A DNA stretch of 64,000 nt, from NCBI RefSeq assembly GCF_022179085.1, contig NZ_BPQE01000011.1, forward strand, positions 1 through 64,000, written 5' to 3'. Shown in pieces: positions 23,210 through 34,139 of the stretch. Below the pieces are notes generated by a model. That model worked only from the letters and a program-made list of their open reading frames with translations. It did not search any database and was not told the origin of the DNA. Within the stretch, counting starts at the first letter, position 1; each line of letters starts with the position of its first letter. The position numbers and the translations under genes are program-made. The stretch is from Methylobacterium aerolatum. GTDB taxonomy: Bacteria > Pseudomonadota > Alphaproteobacteria > Rhizobiales > Beijerinckiaceae.

Positions 23210-24466
23210 ATGACGTCTTCCACAGGGGTGGCGGAACAGGAGGCCCGGCCGGCGCATCCGCAGCTGGAGAGTCCGGACCGGGCGGCGCTCCTGGCCACGC
23301 TCCGCACCGAGATCGCCAAGGCCCGCCCTTACCCGGTGGCCGAGCGCACGCTCACCCTCATCGCGCAGGCGGCCCTCGAGCCCCAGGCCGCGCCGCCGGG
23401 CTACCGTGTGATCGACCGCGACGGCGCCCCCCGCCGTCACGCGGCGGCCGAGGGCGAGGAGGCCCGCCCCTTCACCCTCGCGGACCTGCTCGACGAGTTG
23501 CGTGCCCAGCACCCCGGCCTGTTCCAGCCTCCGGAACCCGTGAAGCCGGCCGATCCCGTGCCTGAGCCCCGCGACGCCTCGCGCTCCGTCAACGCGGCCG
23601 AGATGCGGGCCGCCACTGCGCGCTTCCTCGGCACCCAGTCCGAGCGGGCTCGCACGCTGGCCGAGCAATCCTCAGTCCAGGGCCGCGCCCTCGCGCAATC
23701 GGCGGCGGGCGCCTTCGCCTCGCTGAAGCAGCGCATGAACAAGGAGCCGTCCACCGAGGCCGGGTCCGCCGAGGCCGTGCCGCCCGCCGCCGCACCTCCG
23801 GCCGGTGAGCCCGCCGGACGCTTCGCCGGCTCCGTGAACGGGGCGGACGACCTCGATCGCAGCGGGGGCGGCCGCCGCCGGATGATGCTGTGGGGCGGCG
23901 GGGCGGCGGCCGCCGCCGCGGCGCTCGTGGCGGTGCTGGCGAGCCAGTCGCCCCCGTCCGAGACGCCGTCGCCCACGCCGGCCCCGTCAGCGCCGTCCGC
24001 GACTCCTCCGGCGGCGAAGCCCACCGCGAAGGCGCCGCCCGCCGAGCCCTCCGCCGTCGCCCGCGCGCCCTCCGTGCCCGACAACGTGACGCCGCCCCCG
24101 GAGGGCGACGGCCGCGGCGACTCCGATGGCGACGCGCCGCCCCCGGCGGCGAACGCCGTGACCGGGACGGTGCAGGTCATCGACACGGCGACCCTCAAGC
24201 TCAACGGTAAGCTCGTCCACCTGTTCGGCGTCGAGTGGGTCCGCGGCGGGCAGGCGGAGGAGCTCACGCGCTACATCGCGGGACGGCCCGTGACCTGCCA
24301 GCCCGCTCCGGGCAGCGAGAGCATGAACTGCTCCATCGACGGCCGGGACCTGTCGGAGGTGATCCTCTACAACGGCGGCGGCCGCGCCTCGCCGGAGGCG
24401 AGCCCGGAACTCGTCGCCGCCGAGGATCACGCCCGTAGCGAACGCCTCGGCGTGTGGAAGCGCTGA
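23210..24466 (+). CDS. Membrane protein with a degenerate nuclease-fold (SNase-like) C-terminus
   Basis: The 418-residue protein has a cytoplasmic N-terminal half (~240 residues), a basic stop (GGGRRRMMLW), one membrane segment (GGGAAAAAAALVAVLA), a Pro/Ala-rich periplasmic linker and a C-terminal domain. That domain reads VTGTVQVIDTATLKLNGKLV, LFGVEW, ending ARSERLGVWKR, which matches the staphylococcal-nuclease fold. The D-G-D-T and catalytic Arg/Glu positions are not conserved, so it is probably a binding rather than a cutting domain. Start ATG 23210 follows AGGA. It lies downstream of another exported protein gene. Confidence 0.68.
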   Translation: MTSSTGVAEQEARPAHPQLESPDRAALLATLRTEIAKARPYPVAERTLTLIAQAALEPQAAPPGYRVIDRDGAPRRHAAAEGEEARPFTLADLLDELRAQHPGLFQPPEPVKPADPVPEPRDASRSVNAAEMRAATARFLGTQSERARTLAEQSSVQGRALAQSAAGAFASLKQRMNKEPSTEAGSAEAVPPAAAPPAGEPAGRFAGSVNGADDLDRSGGGRRRMMLWGGGAAAAAAALVAVLASQSPPSETPSPTPAPSAPSATPPAAKPTAKAPPAEPSAVARAPSVPDNVTPPPEGDGRGDSDGDAPPPAANAVTGTVQVIDTATLKLNGKLVHLFGVEWVRGGQAEELTRYIAGRPVTCQPAPGSESMNCSIDGRDLSEVILYNGGGRASPEASPELVAAEDHARSERLGVWKR

Positions 24467-24516
24467 CCGCTTGATCCGCCCGGTCCCGGCGCCAGATGGC
24501 GCGGGATCGAGGTGGG

Positions 24517-25566
24517 ATGGCGATGCGGGACGAGCTCTTCGGACGGACCGCCGACGGCGACGAGGTCAGGCGCCACACCCTGGCGCGTGGCGCGTTCCGC
24601 GTCCGGGTCATCGAGTTCGGTGCGGTGATCACGTCCATCGAGACGCCCGACCGGCAAGGTCGCTCAGCGAACGTCGTCCTCGGCCTCCCCGACCTGAGGG
24701 GCTACGAGACCGTCAGCCCGAGCTTCGGCGCCGTGGTCGGGCGGTTCGCCAACCGGATCGCGGGCGGGCGCTTCACCCTCGACGGCACGGAGTACCGGCT
24801 CCCCACCAACGACCGGGGCAGCACGCTCCACGGCGGGCCGGGCAATTTCGGCCTGCGCCTGTGGCAGGCCCGCGAGGCCGACGAGACGGGCCTGACCCTT
24901 GTCCGCCGCTCTCCGAACGGCGAGGAGGGCTTTCCCGGCAACCTCGACGTGGAGGTTCGCTACGGCATCCCCGAGGAGGGCGTCCTGCGCCTGACCATGC
25001 GCGCCTTCACGGACCGTCCGACACCCGTGAATCTCACCAACCACAGCTACTTCAACCTCGCGGGCGAGGGCAGCGGCGACGTGCTCGGCCACCGTCTGCG
25101 CCTGGAGGCCGACGCTTTCCTGCCGACCGACCCCGCGCAACTGCCCACGGGGGAGATCCGCCCGGTGGCCGGCACGCCCTTCGACTTCCGCACCGAGCGG
25201 CCGATCGGGGAGGGGATTCGGACGGGCGACCCGCAGATCGTCGCGGGCAAGGGCTACGACCACGCCTTCGTGCTGCGCGGCGCGGAGGAGGGGCGCCTGC
25301 GCTTCGCGGCCGCCTGCCACGAGCCCGTCGGCGGCCGCCGCCTCGAAGTCTGGACGACCCAGCCCTCGCTCCAGCTCTACACCGGCAACACCCTCGACGG
25401 GACCCTCGTCGGCCCCTCGGGCCGGACCTATCGGGCGGGGGATGCCGTCTGCTTCGAGACCCAGGGGTACCCGGACGCGCCGAACCATCCGAACTTTCCG
25501 TCCGCGATCCTGCGGCCCGGACAGGTCTTCGAGGCGGTGACGGAGTTCCGGTTCTCGAACCCTTAG
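24517..25566 (+). CDS. galM: Aldose 1-epimerase (mutarotase)
   Basis: GalM interconverts alpha and beta anomers of aldoses. The 349-residue protein carries FGAVVGRFANRIAGG with the substrate-contact Asn-Arg, TLHGGPGNFG with a catalytic-site His, VNLTNHSYFNLAG with the conserved His, GYDHAFVL, and QPSLQLYTGN followed by FETQGYPDAPNHPNFPS with the catalytic Glu. ATGs at 24496, 24517 and 24523 are all possible; GAGG upstream favours the last two. It is followed after 13 bp by a degenerate palindromic repeat. Confidence 0.92.
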   Translation: MAMRDELFGRTADGDEVRRHTLARGAFRVRVIEFGAVITSIETPDRQGRSANVVLGLPDLRGYETVSPSFGAVVGRFANRIAGGRFTLDGTEYRLPTNDRGSTLHGGPGNFGLRLWQAREADETGLTLVRRSPNGEEGFPGNLDVEVRYGIPEEGVLRLTMRAFTDRPTPVNLTNHSYFNLAGEGSGDVLGHRLRLEADAFLPTDPAQLPTGEIRPVAGTPFDFRTERPIGEGIRTGDPQIVAGKGYDHAFVLRGAEEGRLRFAAACHEPVGGRRLEVWTTQPSLQLYTGNTLDGTLVGPSGRTYRAGDAVCFETQGYPDAPNHPNFPSAILRPGQVFEAVTEFRFSNP

Positions 25567-25579
25567 GGTCGCGTCGCCC

Positions 25580-25674
25580 CGTCATTGCGGAGGCCAGCGA
25601 CGCCATTCAGGGACACGCCAGGGTGGGACACGGTCCGCTGCCCCGAATACCTCCAGCCGCGCTCGCAACGACGG
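25580..25674. repeat. Degenerate palindromic repeat, type A
   Basis: Begins CGTCATTGCGGAGGCCAGCGA and ends CGCGCTCGCAACGACGG, with CATTCAGGGACACGCC and GTCCGCTGCCC in the middle. It is recognisably the same element as the copies at 36233, 43358, 43617, 55994 and 56151 but more decayed. It lies between the convergent galM and epimerase genes and may act as a transcriptional boundary. Confidence 0.6.
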
Positions 25675-25684
25675 CGGGCCGCCC

Positions 25685-26551
25685 TCAGACCGCGTCGCCC
25701 GCCAGGGCCGCGAGGCCCTCCCGGTAGGTGGGATAGGCCAGGGTCACGCCCAGTTCCTCGCGGATCAGGCGGTTCCGCACCCGCTTGTTCTCCCCATAGA
25801 AGCTGCGAGCCATCGGGGAGAGGTCGGCGGTCTCGAAATCGACCTCGGGCGGCGGCGGCAGGTTGGCCAGGGCCGCGGCGTGCTCGATCACCGTCTGCGG
25901 CGGGGTCGGCTCGTCGTCGGTGACGTTGTAGATCGCCCCCGGCCGCGGACGGTCGAGGGAGGCAAGCAGCGTCGTGGCGATGTCGTCCACATGGATGCGG
26001 TTGAAGACCTGCCCCTTCTTCACGATCCGCTGCGAGCGTCCCTCGCGCACTTTCACAATGGGATTGCGCCCCGGTCCGTAGATGCCCGACAGGCGGAAGA
26101 CCTGCACGGCCTTGCCGGAGCGGGCGCCGAGCGCGCACCACGCCTCTTCGGCGCGGACCCGCACGGTCGAGCGCTCGCTGCGCGGTGCGGCCGGCGTCGT
26201 CTCGTCGATCCAGGCACCGCCCTGGTCGCCGTAGACGCCGATGGTGGAGAGGTAGCCGATCCAGCCGATCCGGCTCGCAGCGATGGCGTCGGCGTAACGG
26301 GGCAGCACCGGGTCGCCCGCGGCGCCGGGCGGCGCGGAGACGAGAAGCGCGTCGCTGTCGGCGAGGTCGGCAGCGATGCTCGCGTCGTCCGCGTCGGGCC
26401 CGAAGGCGCGCATCGTAAAGCCGGTCTCGGCCGCGACCCGTGCCGCGGCCGCGGGCTCCGTCACCGTTCCGACGATGGTGGAGAAACGCCCCCGCGCCCG
26501 TTCGGCGAAGCGGCGGCCCGTGAAGCCGAGCCCGAAGACGAAGAGTTTCAT
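25685..26551 (-). CDS. SDR-family NAD(P)-dependent epimerase/dehydratase-like (YeeZ type)
   Basis: The 288-residue protein starts with a Rossmann dinucleotide site, KLFVFGLGFTGRRFAE. The extended SDR pattern follows: WIGYLSTIGVYGDQGG with the catalytic Ser/Thr and Tyr, VFRLSGIYGPGRNP, and VFNRIHVDDIATTL. The closest recognisable group is YeeZ-like proteins of unknown substrate. A sugar-nucleotide substrate is possible, but nothing nearby identifies it. It lies 66 bp downstream of the SGNH hydrolase on the same strand. Confidence 0.8.
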   Translation of the reverse strand: MKLFVFGLGFTGRRFAERARGRFSTIVGTVTEPAAAARVAAETGFTMRAFGPDADDASIAADLADSDALLVSAPPGAAGDPVLPRYADAIAASRIGWIGYLSTIGVYGDQGGAWIDETTPAAPRSERSTVRVRAEEAWCALGARSGKAVQVFRLSGIYGPGRNPIVKVREGRSQRIVKKGQVFNRIHVDDIATTLLASLDRPRPGAIYNVTDDEPTPPQTVIEHAAALANLPPPPEVDFETADLSPMARSFYGENKRVRNRLIREELGVTLAYPTYREGLAALAGDAV

Positions 26552-26617
26552 GCCCCGGATGTCCGGGAGGCGGAGGCGTCCGTCAAGCGGAGGAGACGGC
26601 TTATTCCGCCAGGACCG

Positions 26618-27454
26618 TCACTCGGGCACAGCCTCTTGGGCGTGATCCGTGCCGGCATCCCGCAGGATCGATTCCGCCGCGGCTTCCGCGAGGAGGGCGT
26701 AGCCGCGGTCGGCCATGTGCAGGCCATCCGGCGCGAAGAGCTGCTTCGTGGTCAGCCGCCCGTCGCGCACCCAGCCGTGCATCAGGTCCGCGCGGCGGAT
26801 CACCGGCACATCAAGCTCGGCGCCGATCTCGCGCACCGCCGTGCGGAAACGGTCGGCGCCCGGCGTCGACTCCAGCTTCGGGCACCATTGCGGCTCCATC
26901 AGCACGATGTCGATTCCCGCGTCGCGGATGCGTTTCACGGCGTCGAGGGTCGCCTCGCGGAAATGCTCGACAGTCACACCCCGGAGGGGGTCGTTGCTGC
27001 CGGTCTGCCAGATGACGAGTTGCGGCTCGGCGCCGATCACGTCGCGGTCGAGGCGCTTGAGCATGTCGTCGACGTGCTCGCCGCCGATACCCCGGTTGAG
27101 AACCGTGACCTCGATGCCATGAAGCTTGGTGCGCAGGTCCGCCTGGAGCCGCGCCGGGTAAGCCTTCAGCGGGCTCGACGCCCCGATGCCCTCCGTGGAG
27201 GACGAGCCGAAGGCGACGATGCGCAGGGGCGCGCCGATGGCGATCTGGCGGGCGACATGCGGGAGATCCGGCACCTCGGTCTCCTCCAGGCCGAGGATGT
27301 CGAGGGTCTCGGGCAGGAGGTCGGCGTAGGCGAGCACCGCCGTCGGCACGATCAGCAGTCCCGCCGCGATGGCGGCGCGCTTCAGCCAGTTGAGGCCGTG
27401 GGTGCGGTAGGACGGGGCGGGCTTCTTCGACACGGGGACCGTCTGGCTCGGCAT
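26618..27454 (-). CDS. SGNH/GDSL-family hydrolase, membrane-anchored
   Basis: The 278-residue protein has an N-terminal hydrophobic anchor or uncleaved signal (AAIAAGLLIVPTAVLAY). All four SGNH blocks follow: nucleophile Ser in IVAFGSSSTEGIGA, Gly in NRGIGGE, Asn in WQTGSNDPL and the Asp-x-x-His pair in FAPDGLHMADRGY. It is therefore an intact periplasmic esterase or lipase. The substrate, perhaps an O-acetylated envelope polymer, is unknown. Confidence 0.83.
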   Translation of the reverse strand: MPSQTVPVSKKPAPSYRTHGLNWLKRAAIAAGLLIVPTAVLAYADLLPETLDILGLEETEVPDLPHVARQIAIGAPLRIVAFGSSSTEGIGASSPLKAYPARLQADLRTKLHGIEVTVLNRGIGGEHVDDMLKRLDRDVIGAEPQLVIWQTGSNDPLRGVTVEHFREATLDAVKRIRDAGIDIVLMEPQWCPKLESTPGADRFRTAVREIGAELDVPVIRRADLMHGWVRDGRLTTKQLFAPDGLHMADRGYALLAEAAAESILRDAGTDHAQEAVPE

Positions 27455-27712
27455 GCGGCTGAAACGGTTACAGAATAGGCACGCTCCCGGGAAGGATCGG
27501 TTCGGCTATTCCGTTGAAAGCCAACCGAATTCGTAACTCATTGTAAACGAATCCGGCGGACCGCCGCGAGGCCGGCGCGTATCCACCCGAAACATGGCGG
27601 AAGCCGGGCAGCGTGACCGTGTCCACCGTGCCCGGCGCTATCTCCGGCCCCCAACCGGCCCTGCTTCCGGGCCTCTTGCGGCCGCCCCGGGCAAGCCCGG
27701 GGCACCGACCGG

Positions 27713-27973
27713 TCAGTCGTTCTTGCGCTTCACGATGGCGAGCGTGTTCGGATCGAGCTTGAGATCGACCTTCTTACCGGCCAAATCGATCGCGTCGTCC
27801 ACCTCGATCATGCCGTCGTCGAGCTCGATCTCGGACCACTTGGTGAAGCCCTCCTGCCGGAGCTTGGCCTCGACCTTGGCGAGCTGGTCGGGCGGCAGGG
27901 GCGTGTCCGCCTGCGCGGCGGGGGCGACGGCGAGCGCCAGGGCGAGGGCCGCGAAGGCCGGGGCGAAGCGCAT
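27713..27973 (-). CDS. Small exported PepSY-like protein
   Basis: The 86-residue protein has a signal peptide (AFAALALALAVAPAAQA). The mature part is a single PepSY-like unit: DQLAKVEAKLRQEGFTKWSE, then IEVDDAIDLAGKKVDLKLD. Such domains bind or inhibit partner proteins in the periplasm. ATG 27973 is chosen because the signal peptide begins there. It diverges from comM with about 150 bp between the starts. Confidence 0.72.
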   Translation of the reverse strand: MRFAPAFAALALALAVAPAAQADTPLPPDQLAKVEAKLRQEGFTKWSEIELDDGMIEVDDAIDLAGKKVDLKLDPNTLAIVKRKND

Positions 27974-28124
27974 GGATGTCTCCGTGTCTGGATCGTTGCG
28001 GGAGCCGAACCTCCGCCGATGCGGGTCGGTTCCCGCCGCCGCGACAGCTTGAGCGCGGCGCGATTCTCCCCCACTGCTGCGGCGTCCCGTCGCAGAGGGG
28101 ACGCGTCTGGAGATCGTGCCGCCG

Positions 28125-29657
<1,533 letters not shown>

Positions 29658-29700
29658 GCGCCTCGCACGACCGTCGCCGGATCGTGCGCGGGCGGCGCGG

Positions 29701-30147
29701 TTACTCCGCCGGCGCGGCCTCGTCGGCCGTGGCCTTTTCGGCGGTCGGCTCGGCGCTCGCCACCGCCTTGCGCTCCAGGAGCGGCTGAAGGCGCTCGGCG
29801 AGCTGCTTGTCGAGATGGCGGGCGTAGGCGCCCTTGAAGTAGCGTTCGCCGGTCTTCGGCCCGAAGAGGCCGTCATGGGCCTGGATCATCGCGGCCACCT
29901 CCGGCCGGCACAGGAAACCCGTGACGCTGGCGGCCTCGTACCAGTGGCCGGCGCGGGCCTCGCGGATCGCCTTGGGGTTGGACATCACCGTTTCGGCGAA
30001 GCAGTCGGTCGCGGCCTGCCGGAGGGGAGCCATTACCTTCTCGACCTGTGCCGGATCGGGCGCGCGGCTGACCTGCCGGTGCGTGCGGGCCTCCGCGGCG
30101 GACGCGAAGGCGAGGACGGCGAGCGTGGCGAAGATCGGGAACTTCAT
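29701..30147 (-). CDS. Exported hypothetical protein, 148 aa
   Basis: A signal peptide (FATLAVLAFASAAEA) is followed by a compact helical domain with two cysteines (ATDCFAETVMSNP, TGFLCRPEVAAM) that could form a disulfide, and an Ala/Glu/Thr-rich tail. No known family is recognised. It is convergent with comM, 43 bp apart. Confidence 0.65.
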   Translation of the reverse strand: MKFPIFATLAVLAFASAAEARTHRQVSRAPDPAQVEKVMAPLRQAATDCFAETVMSNPKAIREARAGHWYEAASVTGFLCRPEVAAMIQAHDGLFGPKTGERYFKGAYARHLDKQLAERLQPLLERKAVASAEPTAEKATADEAAPAE

Positions 30148-30324
30148 GCGGGGCGGCCTCGTCGGATGTCCGAACCACCGGCAGGATCCCTCTGGATTGC
30201 GTCGGGAACAGGGCCGGGGTGCGCTGCGTTGAAGTTTTTCGCTCGCGCCGGTCGAAGGTTTTTCGGGGCCTAGCCGGTCGCATCCCCCGCCCCATTGCCT
30301 GCGAGGGCAGAAGGGCGGAGAGAC

Positions 30325-30353
30325 GGGGGCCGGCGGGTGTCGCCGGCCTCCCC
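30325..30353 (-). terminator. Hairpin downstream of mutA
   Basis: A GC-rich stem (GGGGGCCGGCG against CGCCGGCCTCCCC, one bulge) with a 5-nt loop begins eight bases beyond the mutA stop. There is no T-tract, so it may be a weak or Rho-assisted terminator. Confidence 0.45.
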
Positions 30354-30360
30354 GTTCCCG

Positions 30361-32238
30361 TTACCGGGGCGCGTTGCGGAGGGCGCGGCGGAGCGCCTCT
30401 TCGAGCAGCGCCAGCAGGTCGCAACCGGCATGGAGGAAGGCGTGGACTCCCGCCGCCTTCAGGGGCTCGATGAGGTCGGCCGGGCGGCCGGCGAGGTAGA
30501 TCGTCCCCGCGCCCGCCTGGGCCAGCGCCTCCGCCGCCGCCACCGCCTGCTCGGCGTAGATCGGATCCGACGAGCACAGGCACACGAGGGGCGCCCCCGA
30601 GGCGCGGAAGGCCGCAGCGAGGGCCTGCGGATCGGTGAAGCCGTCGTTGCCGATCGCCTCGATTCCCCCCGCCGCGAAGGCGTTGGCCGCGAAGGTGGCG
30701 CGGGTGTTGAAGGAGGAGAGCGGCCCGAGGTTGGCCAGGAAGACGCTCGGCCGCTTGCCCGCCTTGGCGAGTGCCGCGTCGGAGGCGTCGCGCAGGGCCT
30801 CGAAGGGTTCGGCGAGCCGCTGCGAGGGCAGGGGATCGCAGGCCACCGCCGAGCCGGCGCCGAAATTCGACGCGCGCGGCGTCGCGGCGGGGGCCACGTC
30901 GAGGACGGCCACGGGCTTCTCGGCGAGGTTGGGGAACTCCGTCGCACCGGTCACCGGGATCCGCCGGGTCGCCACGGCCTTCGCCTTGGCCTCGCGCAGC
31001 ACCTCGATCCGCCGCTGGATCTTGCCGACGCTGAGGGAGGCGACGATGCCGCCCTCGACCTCGATCGCCTGGAAGGCGTCCCAGGCGGCCTCGGCGATCT
31101 GCCCGGTGAGCGCCTCGAAACCGCCGGCTCCGGCGGCCGGATCGCTCACCCGTCCGAGGTGCGATTCCTCGATCAGCACGATCTGGCTGTTGCGGCCGAC
31201 CCGCCGCGCGAAGGCATCCGGCAGGCCGATCGCCTGGGTGTAGGGCAGCACACAGACGCTGTCGGCGCCGCCCATGCCGGCGGCGGCCGCCGCCATGCCC
31301 GTGCGCAGGATGTTCACGAAGGGGTCGCGCCGGGTCATCATCCGCCACGCGGTTTCCGCATGGACCCGCAGGGGCTTCGGATCGAGCCCGCACGCCTGCT
31401 CCACCCGCGCCCAAAGGCGCCGGATGGCCCGGAACTTGGCGAGGGTCACAAACTCGTCCGCGTCGGCCACGAGGAGCACGGCGATCCGGTCCCGGGCACG
31501 GTCGAGGTCGTAGCCAGCGGCCTCGAGCGCGCGCAGATAGGCCACGGCGGTGGCCAGCACCGCCCCGAGTTCCGCCGCCTCGCCGGCCCCCGCCTCATGG
31601 TAGGGCCGCCCGTCCGCCAGCAGGGCGCGCCCGGTAAAGCCGGCTTTGTCGAACTCGGTCACGGTGGCGGCGAGCCGGGGGGCCACGTCCCTCCACACCG
31701 CCCCGAGGCTGCCGCTGGCCGCCAGCACGCCCACCGGATCGATGCCGAGGTCGATGTCGCAGGCCGAGAGGTCCTCACCGCGTGTCGCCGCGAGTTCCCG
31801 CAGCCAGGACGCGGCCTCGAGACCCCGCGCGCCCGCATCGAGGCGCAGGTTGATAAGGGAGAGCATCACCCCGGAGAGGGCGGCCTCCAGATCGGCCGCG
31901 CTCTCGACGGTGAGGCCGTAGCCCCGGGCCGCCGGAGCGCCGGCGAAGGCGAGCACCAGGGCATCCGCCCCGCCTTCGAGGTCGGTCAGGGCCTGCCGCG
32001 CGGCGGCGGCGGAATCGGGATGGTCGACCCGCTGGGCGATCCGCCAGGGGCCGGGGGCCCGCACGGGCTGCGCCACCGCCTCGGCGAGGGGATAGAGCGG
32101 TTCGATCCGCAGGCCGTCAGCCGTCCGCGAGACGAGCTTCTTCTCGAAATCCTGCCCCTTCAGGGCGGTCTCGACGAGGCCGAGCCAGCGCTTCCGGTCG
32201 GCCGGCTCGAACAGGTCGGCAAGCGGTGTGTCGTTCAT
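30361..32238 (-). CDS. mutA: Methylmalonyl-CoA mutase small (beta) subunit
   Basis: With the large subunit this protein forms the adenosylcobalamin enzyme that interconverts methylmalonyl-CoA and succinyl-CoA, in propionate metabolism and the ethylmalonyl-CoA pathway of methylotrophs. The 625-residue protein shows the TIM-barrel half (YPLAEAVAQPVRAPGPWRIA; CDIDLGIDPVGVLAASG; WRMMTRRDPFVNILRTGMA). A degenerate cobalamin-domain-like C-terminus follows (LVCLCSSDPIYAEQA, IYLAGRPADL) without the DxHxxG ligand, as expected for the beta subunit. ATG 32238 gives the normal start. The large subunit is not in the window. The M. extorquens name would be mcmB. Confidence 0.88.
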   Translation of the reverse strand: MNDTPLADLFEPADRKRWLGLVETALKGQDFEKKLVSRTADGLRIEPLYPLAEAVAQPVRAPGPWRIAQRVDHPDSAAAARQALTDLEGGADALVLAFAGAPAARGYGLTVESAADLEAALSGVMLSLINLRLDAGARGLEAASWLRELAATRGEDLSACDIDLGIDPVGVLAASGSLGAVWRDVAPRLAATVTEFDKAGFTGRALLADGRPYHEAGAGEAAELGAVLATAVAYLRALEAAGYDLDRARDRIAVLLVADADEFVTLAKFRAIRRLWARVEQACGLDPKPLRVHAETAWRMMTRRDPFVNILRTGMAAAAAGMGGADSVCVLPYTQAIGLPDAFARRVGRNSQIVLIEESHLGRVSDPAAGAGGFEALTGQIAEAAWDAFQAIEVEGGIVASLSVGKIQRRIEVLREAKAKAVATRRIPVTGATEFPNLAEKPVAVLDVAPAATPRASNFGAGSAVACDPLPSQRLAEPFEALRDASDAALAKAGKRPSVFLANLGPLSSFNTRATFAANAFAAGGIEAIGNDGFTDPQALAAAFRASGAPLVCLCSSDPIYAEQAVAAAEALAQAGAGTIYLAGRPADLIEPLKAAGVHAFLHAGCDLLALLEEALRRALRNAPR

Positions 32239-32413
32239 CGGAACAGCCCGGCCCCCCTCAAGGCATCGCCCGCCGGGGATCGACCGGCCGACGTTGCGCG
32301 CAACATGGTTGCCGCGGTTCAACTCCCGCGGTCATGGCGTTGCGTCGCACGCAACCCGTCCCGATGCAATTCCCCAGGCGGAGAAGCACGGCCGTTCCCG
32401 CGCCGTGTATGCC

Positions 32414-33217
32414 TCACCCCAGGATGATCAGTCCGGCGAGGCCGAGCGCGCCGACGATGATCCGCCACCACGCAAACAGGCGGAATCCGTGCGCCGACAC
32501 GTAGTCGAGGAGCTTGCGCACCACGAACAGCGCCGAGATGAAGGAGACGATGAAGCCGATCACGATCAGCCCGGCATCGTCGGCGGTCAGATATTTGTAG
32601 TTGTCGAACAGGTCCTTGGCGAAGGCGCCGGCCATGGTTGGCATCGCGAGGTAGAACGAGAACTCGGTGGCGGAGCGCTTGTCCGCCCCCATCAGCATCG
32701 CGCCGACGATGGTGGCGCCGGAGCGGGACACGCCGGGAATCATCGCGAGGCACTGGAAGATGCCGATCTTGAAATCCATCGGCAGGCTGAAATCGTGGAC
32801 GTCCCGCTTGCGGACCTCGAGGTCGGTGTCGTCGAGGACGAGGAGCACGAGGCCGCCCGCGATCAGGCTGGCGCAAACGATCCACGGGTTGAACAGGTAG
32901 GCCTTGATCATCTTCGAGAAGATGCCGCCGATGATCGCCGCCGGGAGGAAGGCCACGAGGATGCCGAGGACGAAGCGGCGGGCGTTCGGGTTGGTCGGGA
33001 TCGCCTTGGCGAGGTCGAGGAGGCGCCCGAAATACACCGACAGGATCGCGAGGATCGCGCCGAGCTGGATCAGCACCTCGAAGGTGTTGTTGGGTGAGTG
33101 GAAACCGATGAAATGGCCGACGAGGAGCTGGTGGCCGGTCGAGGAAACGGGAATGAACTCCGTCGCGCCCTCCACCAAGCCAAGCAGCACCGCCTTGCCG
33201 ATACTGAGCGGATCCAT
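32414..33217 (-). CDS. uppP: Undecaprenyl-diphosphatase (UppP/BacA)
   Basis: UppP recycles undecaprenyl diphosphate to the monophosphate carrier needed for peptidoglycan and O-antigen synthesis. The 267-residue membrane protein shows [20 protein letters not shown] with the Glu-rich catalytic motif, [12 protein letters not shown] with the second signature, and about eight hydrophobic segments. ATG 33217 has GAGG seven bases upstream; ATG 33262 would add 15 hydrophilic residues. It diverges from the fzlA-like gene, an arrangement that puts two envelope-growth functions side by side. Confidence 0.95.
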   Translation of the reverse strand: MDPLSIGKAVLLGLVEGATEFIPVSSTGHQLLVGHFIGFHSPNNTFEVLIQLGAILAILSVYFGRLLDLAKAIPTNPNARRFVLGILVAFLPAAIIGGIFSKMIKAYLFNPWIVCASLIAGGLVLLVLDDTDLEVRKRDVHDFSLPMDFKIGIFQCLAMIPGVSRSGATIVGAMLMGADKRSATEFSFYLAMPTMAGAFAKDLFDNYKYLTADDAGLIVIGFIVSFISALFVVRKLLDYVSAHGFRLFAWWRIIVGALGLAGLIILG

Positions 33218-33446
33218 GCGTCGTCCTCGCGCCTCGCGGCGCCCGCCCGAGGCGACGCCCACATGCCTTGACCCCCGGACCGATCACCGGCCACGGTTGA
33301 CGGGCAGTTACCGCTGCCCGCGGCGCGTGTTAAGGGGGCGGCAAGAAACGAGCAATAACGCTCACTCGGTTGCCCGGCCCGCCGGGGCCGTTGGCGCGTG
33401 AGGGAGCCCCGCGCCGAGTGACCCGTCCACCCCCTCAGCGGCTTCG

Positions 33447-34139
33447 ATGGCGAACCTCTATCACTTCCCCTTCTGCGCGAATTCCCGCTTCGTCCGGCTG
33501 ATCCTGGCCGAGATGGGCATCGAGCCGTTGCTGATCGAGGAGCGCCCCTGGGAGCGGCGCGACGAGTTCCTGCTGATCAACCCGGCCGGGACGACCCCCG
33601 TCCTGCTGGAGCAGTCCGGCATGGTCGTGCCCAATGCCGGGATCATCGCCGAGTACCTCGACGAGACCCGCGGCCTCGCCCTCACGGGCCGTCGCCTCCT
33701 GCCGGAGGATCCGATGGGGCGCGTGGAGGTCCGCCGCCTGCTCGACTGGTTCCTGGTGAAGTTCGACGGTGAGGTGACCGGCTACCTCGTCAACGAGAAG
33801 ATCTCCAAACGCTTCATGGCCGCCCACGAGGGCGGCGGCCCGCCGGACATGAACGCCATCCGCGCCGCCCGCACCAACGTGCGCTACCACCTGAAATACA
33901 TCGGCTATCTCATCGCCCGGCGGCGCTGGCTCGCCGGCGACGCCCTGTCCTATGCCGACCTTGCGGCGGCGGCCCACCTCTCCTGCATCGACTACCTCGG
34001 CGACGTGCCGTGGGAGGAGGACGAGATGGCCCGCAACTGGTACGCCCGCGTGAAGTCGCGCCCGTCCTTCCGGGCGATCCTGGCCGACCGGGTCGCCGGC
34101 ATGGCGCCGGCCGCCCACTACGCGGATCTCGATTTCTGA
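33447..34139 (+). CDS. fzlA: FzlA-like glutathione S-transferase-fold protein
   Basis: The 230-residue protein has a thioredoxin-like N-terminal domain (LYHFPFCANSRFVRLILAEMG, NPAGTTPVLLEQSG) and an all-helical GST C-terminal domain (YADLAAAAHLSCIDYLGDVP). It ends HYADLDF, a conserved tail of the FzlA group. FzlA of Caulobacter binds and curves FtsZ filaments and is needed for constriction; it has no known GST activity. Its place beside uppP and immediately before queG supports this assignment. An ordinary GST is the alternative. Confidence 0.7.
   Translation: MANLYHFPFCANSRFVRLILAEMGIEPLLIEERPWERRDEFLLINPAGTTPVLLEQSGMVVPNAGIIAEYLDETRGLALTGRRLLPEDPMGRVEVRRLLDWFLVKFDGEVTGYLVNEKISKRFMAAHEGGGPPDMNAIRAARTNVRYHLKYIGYLIARRRWLAGDALSYADLAAAAHLSCIDYLGDVPWEEDEMARNWYARVKSRPSFRAILADRVAGMAPAAHYADLDF

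Noticed and set aside
34010-34138. A queG start at GTG 34010 inside fzlA
   Set aside because: It would add about 42 residues that are only the shifted reading of the fzlA 3' end, with no similarity to QueG.
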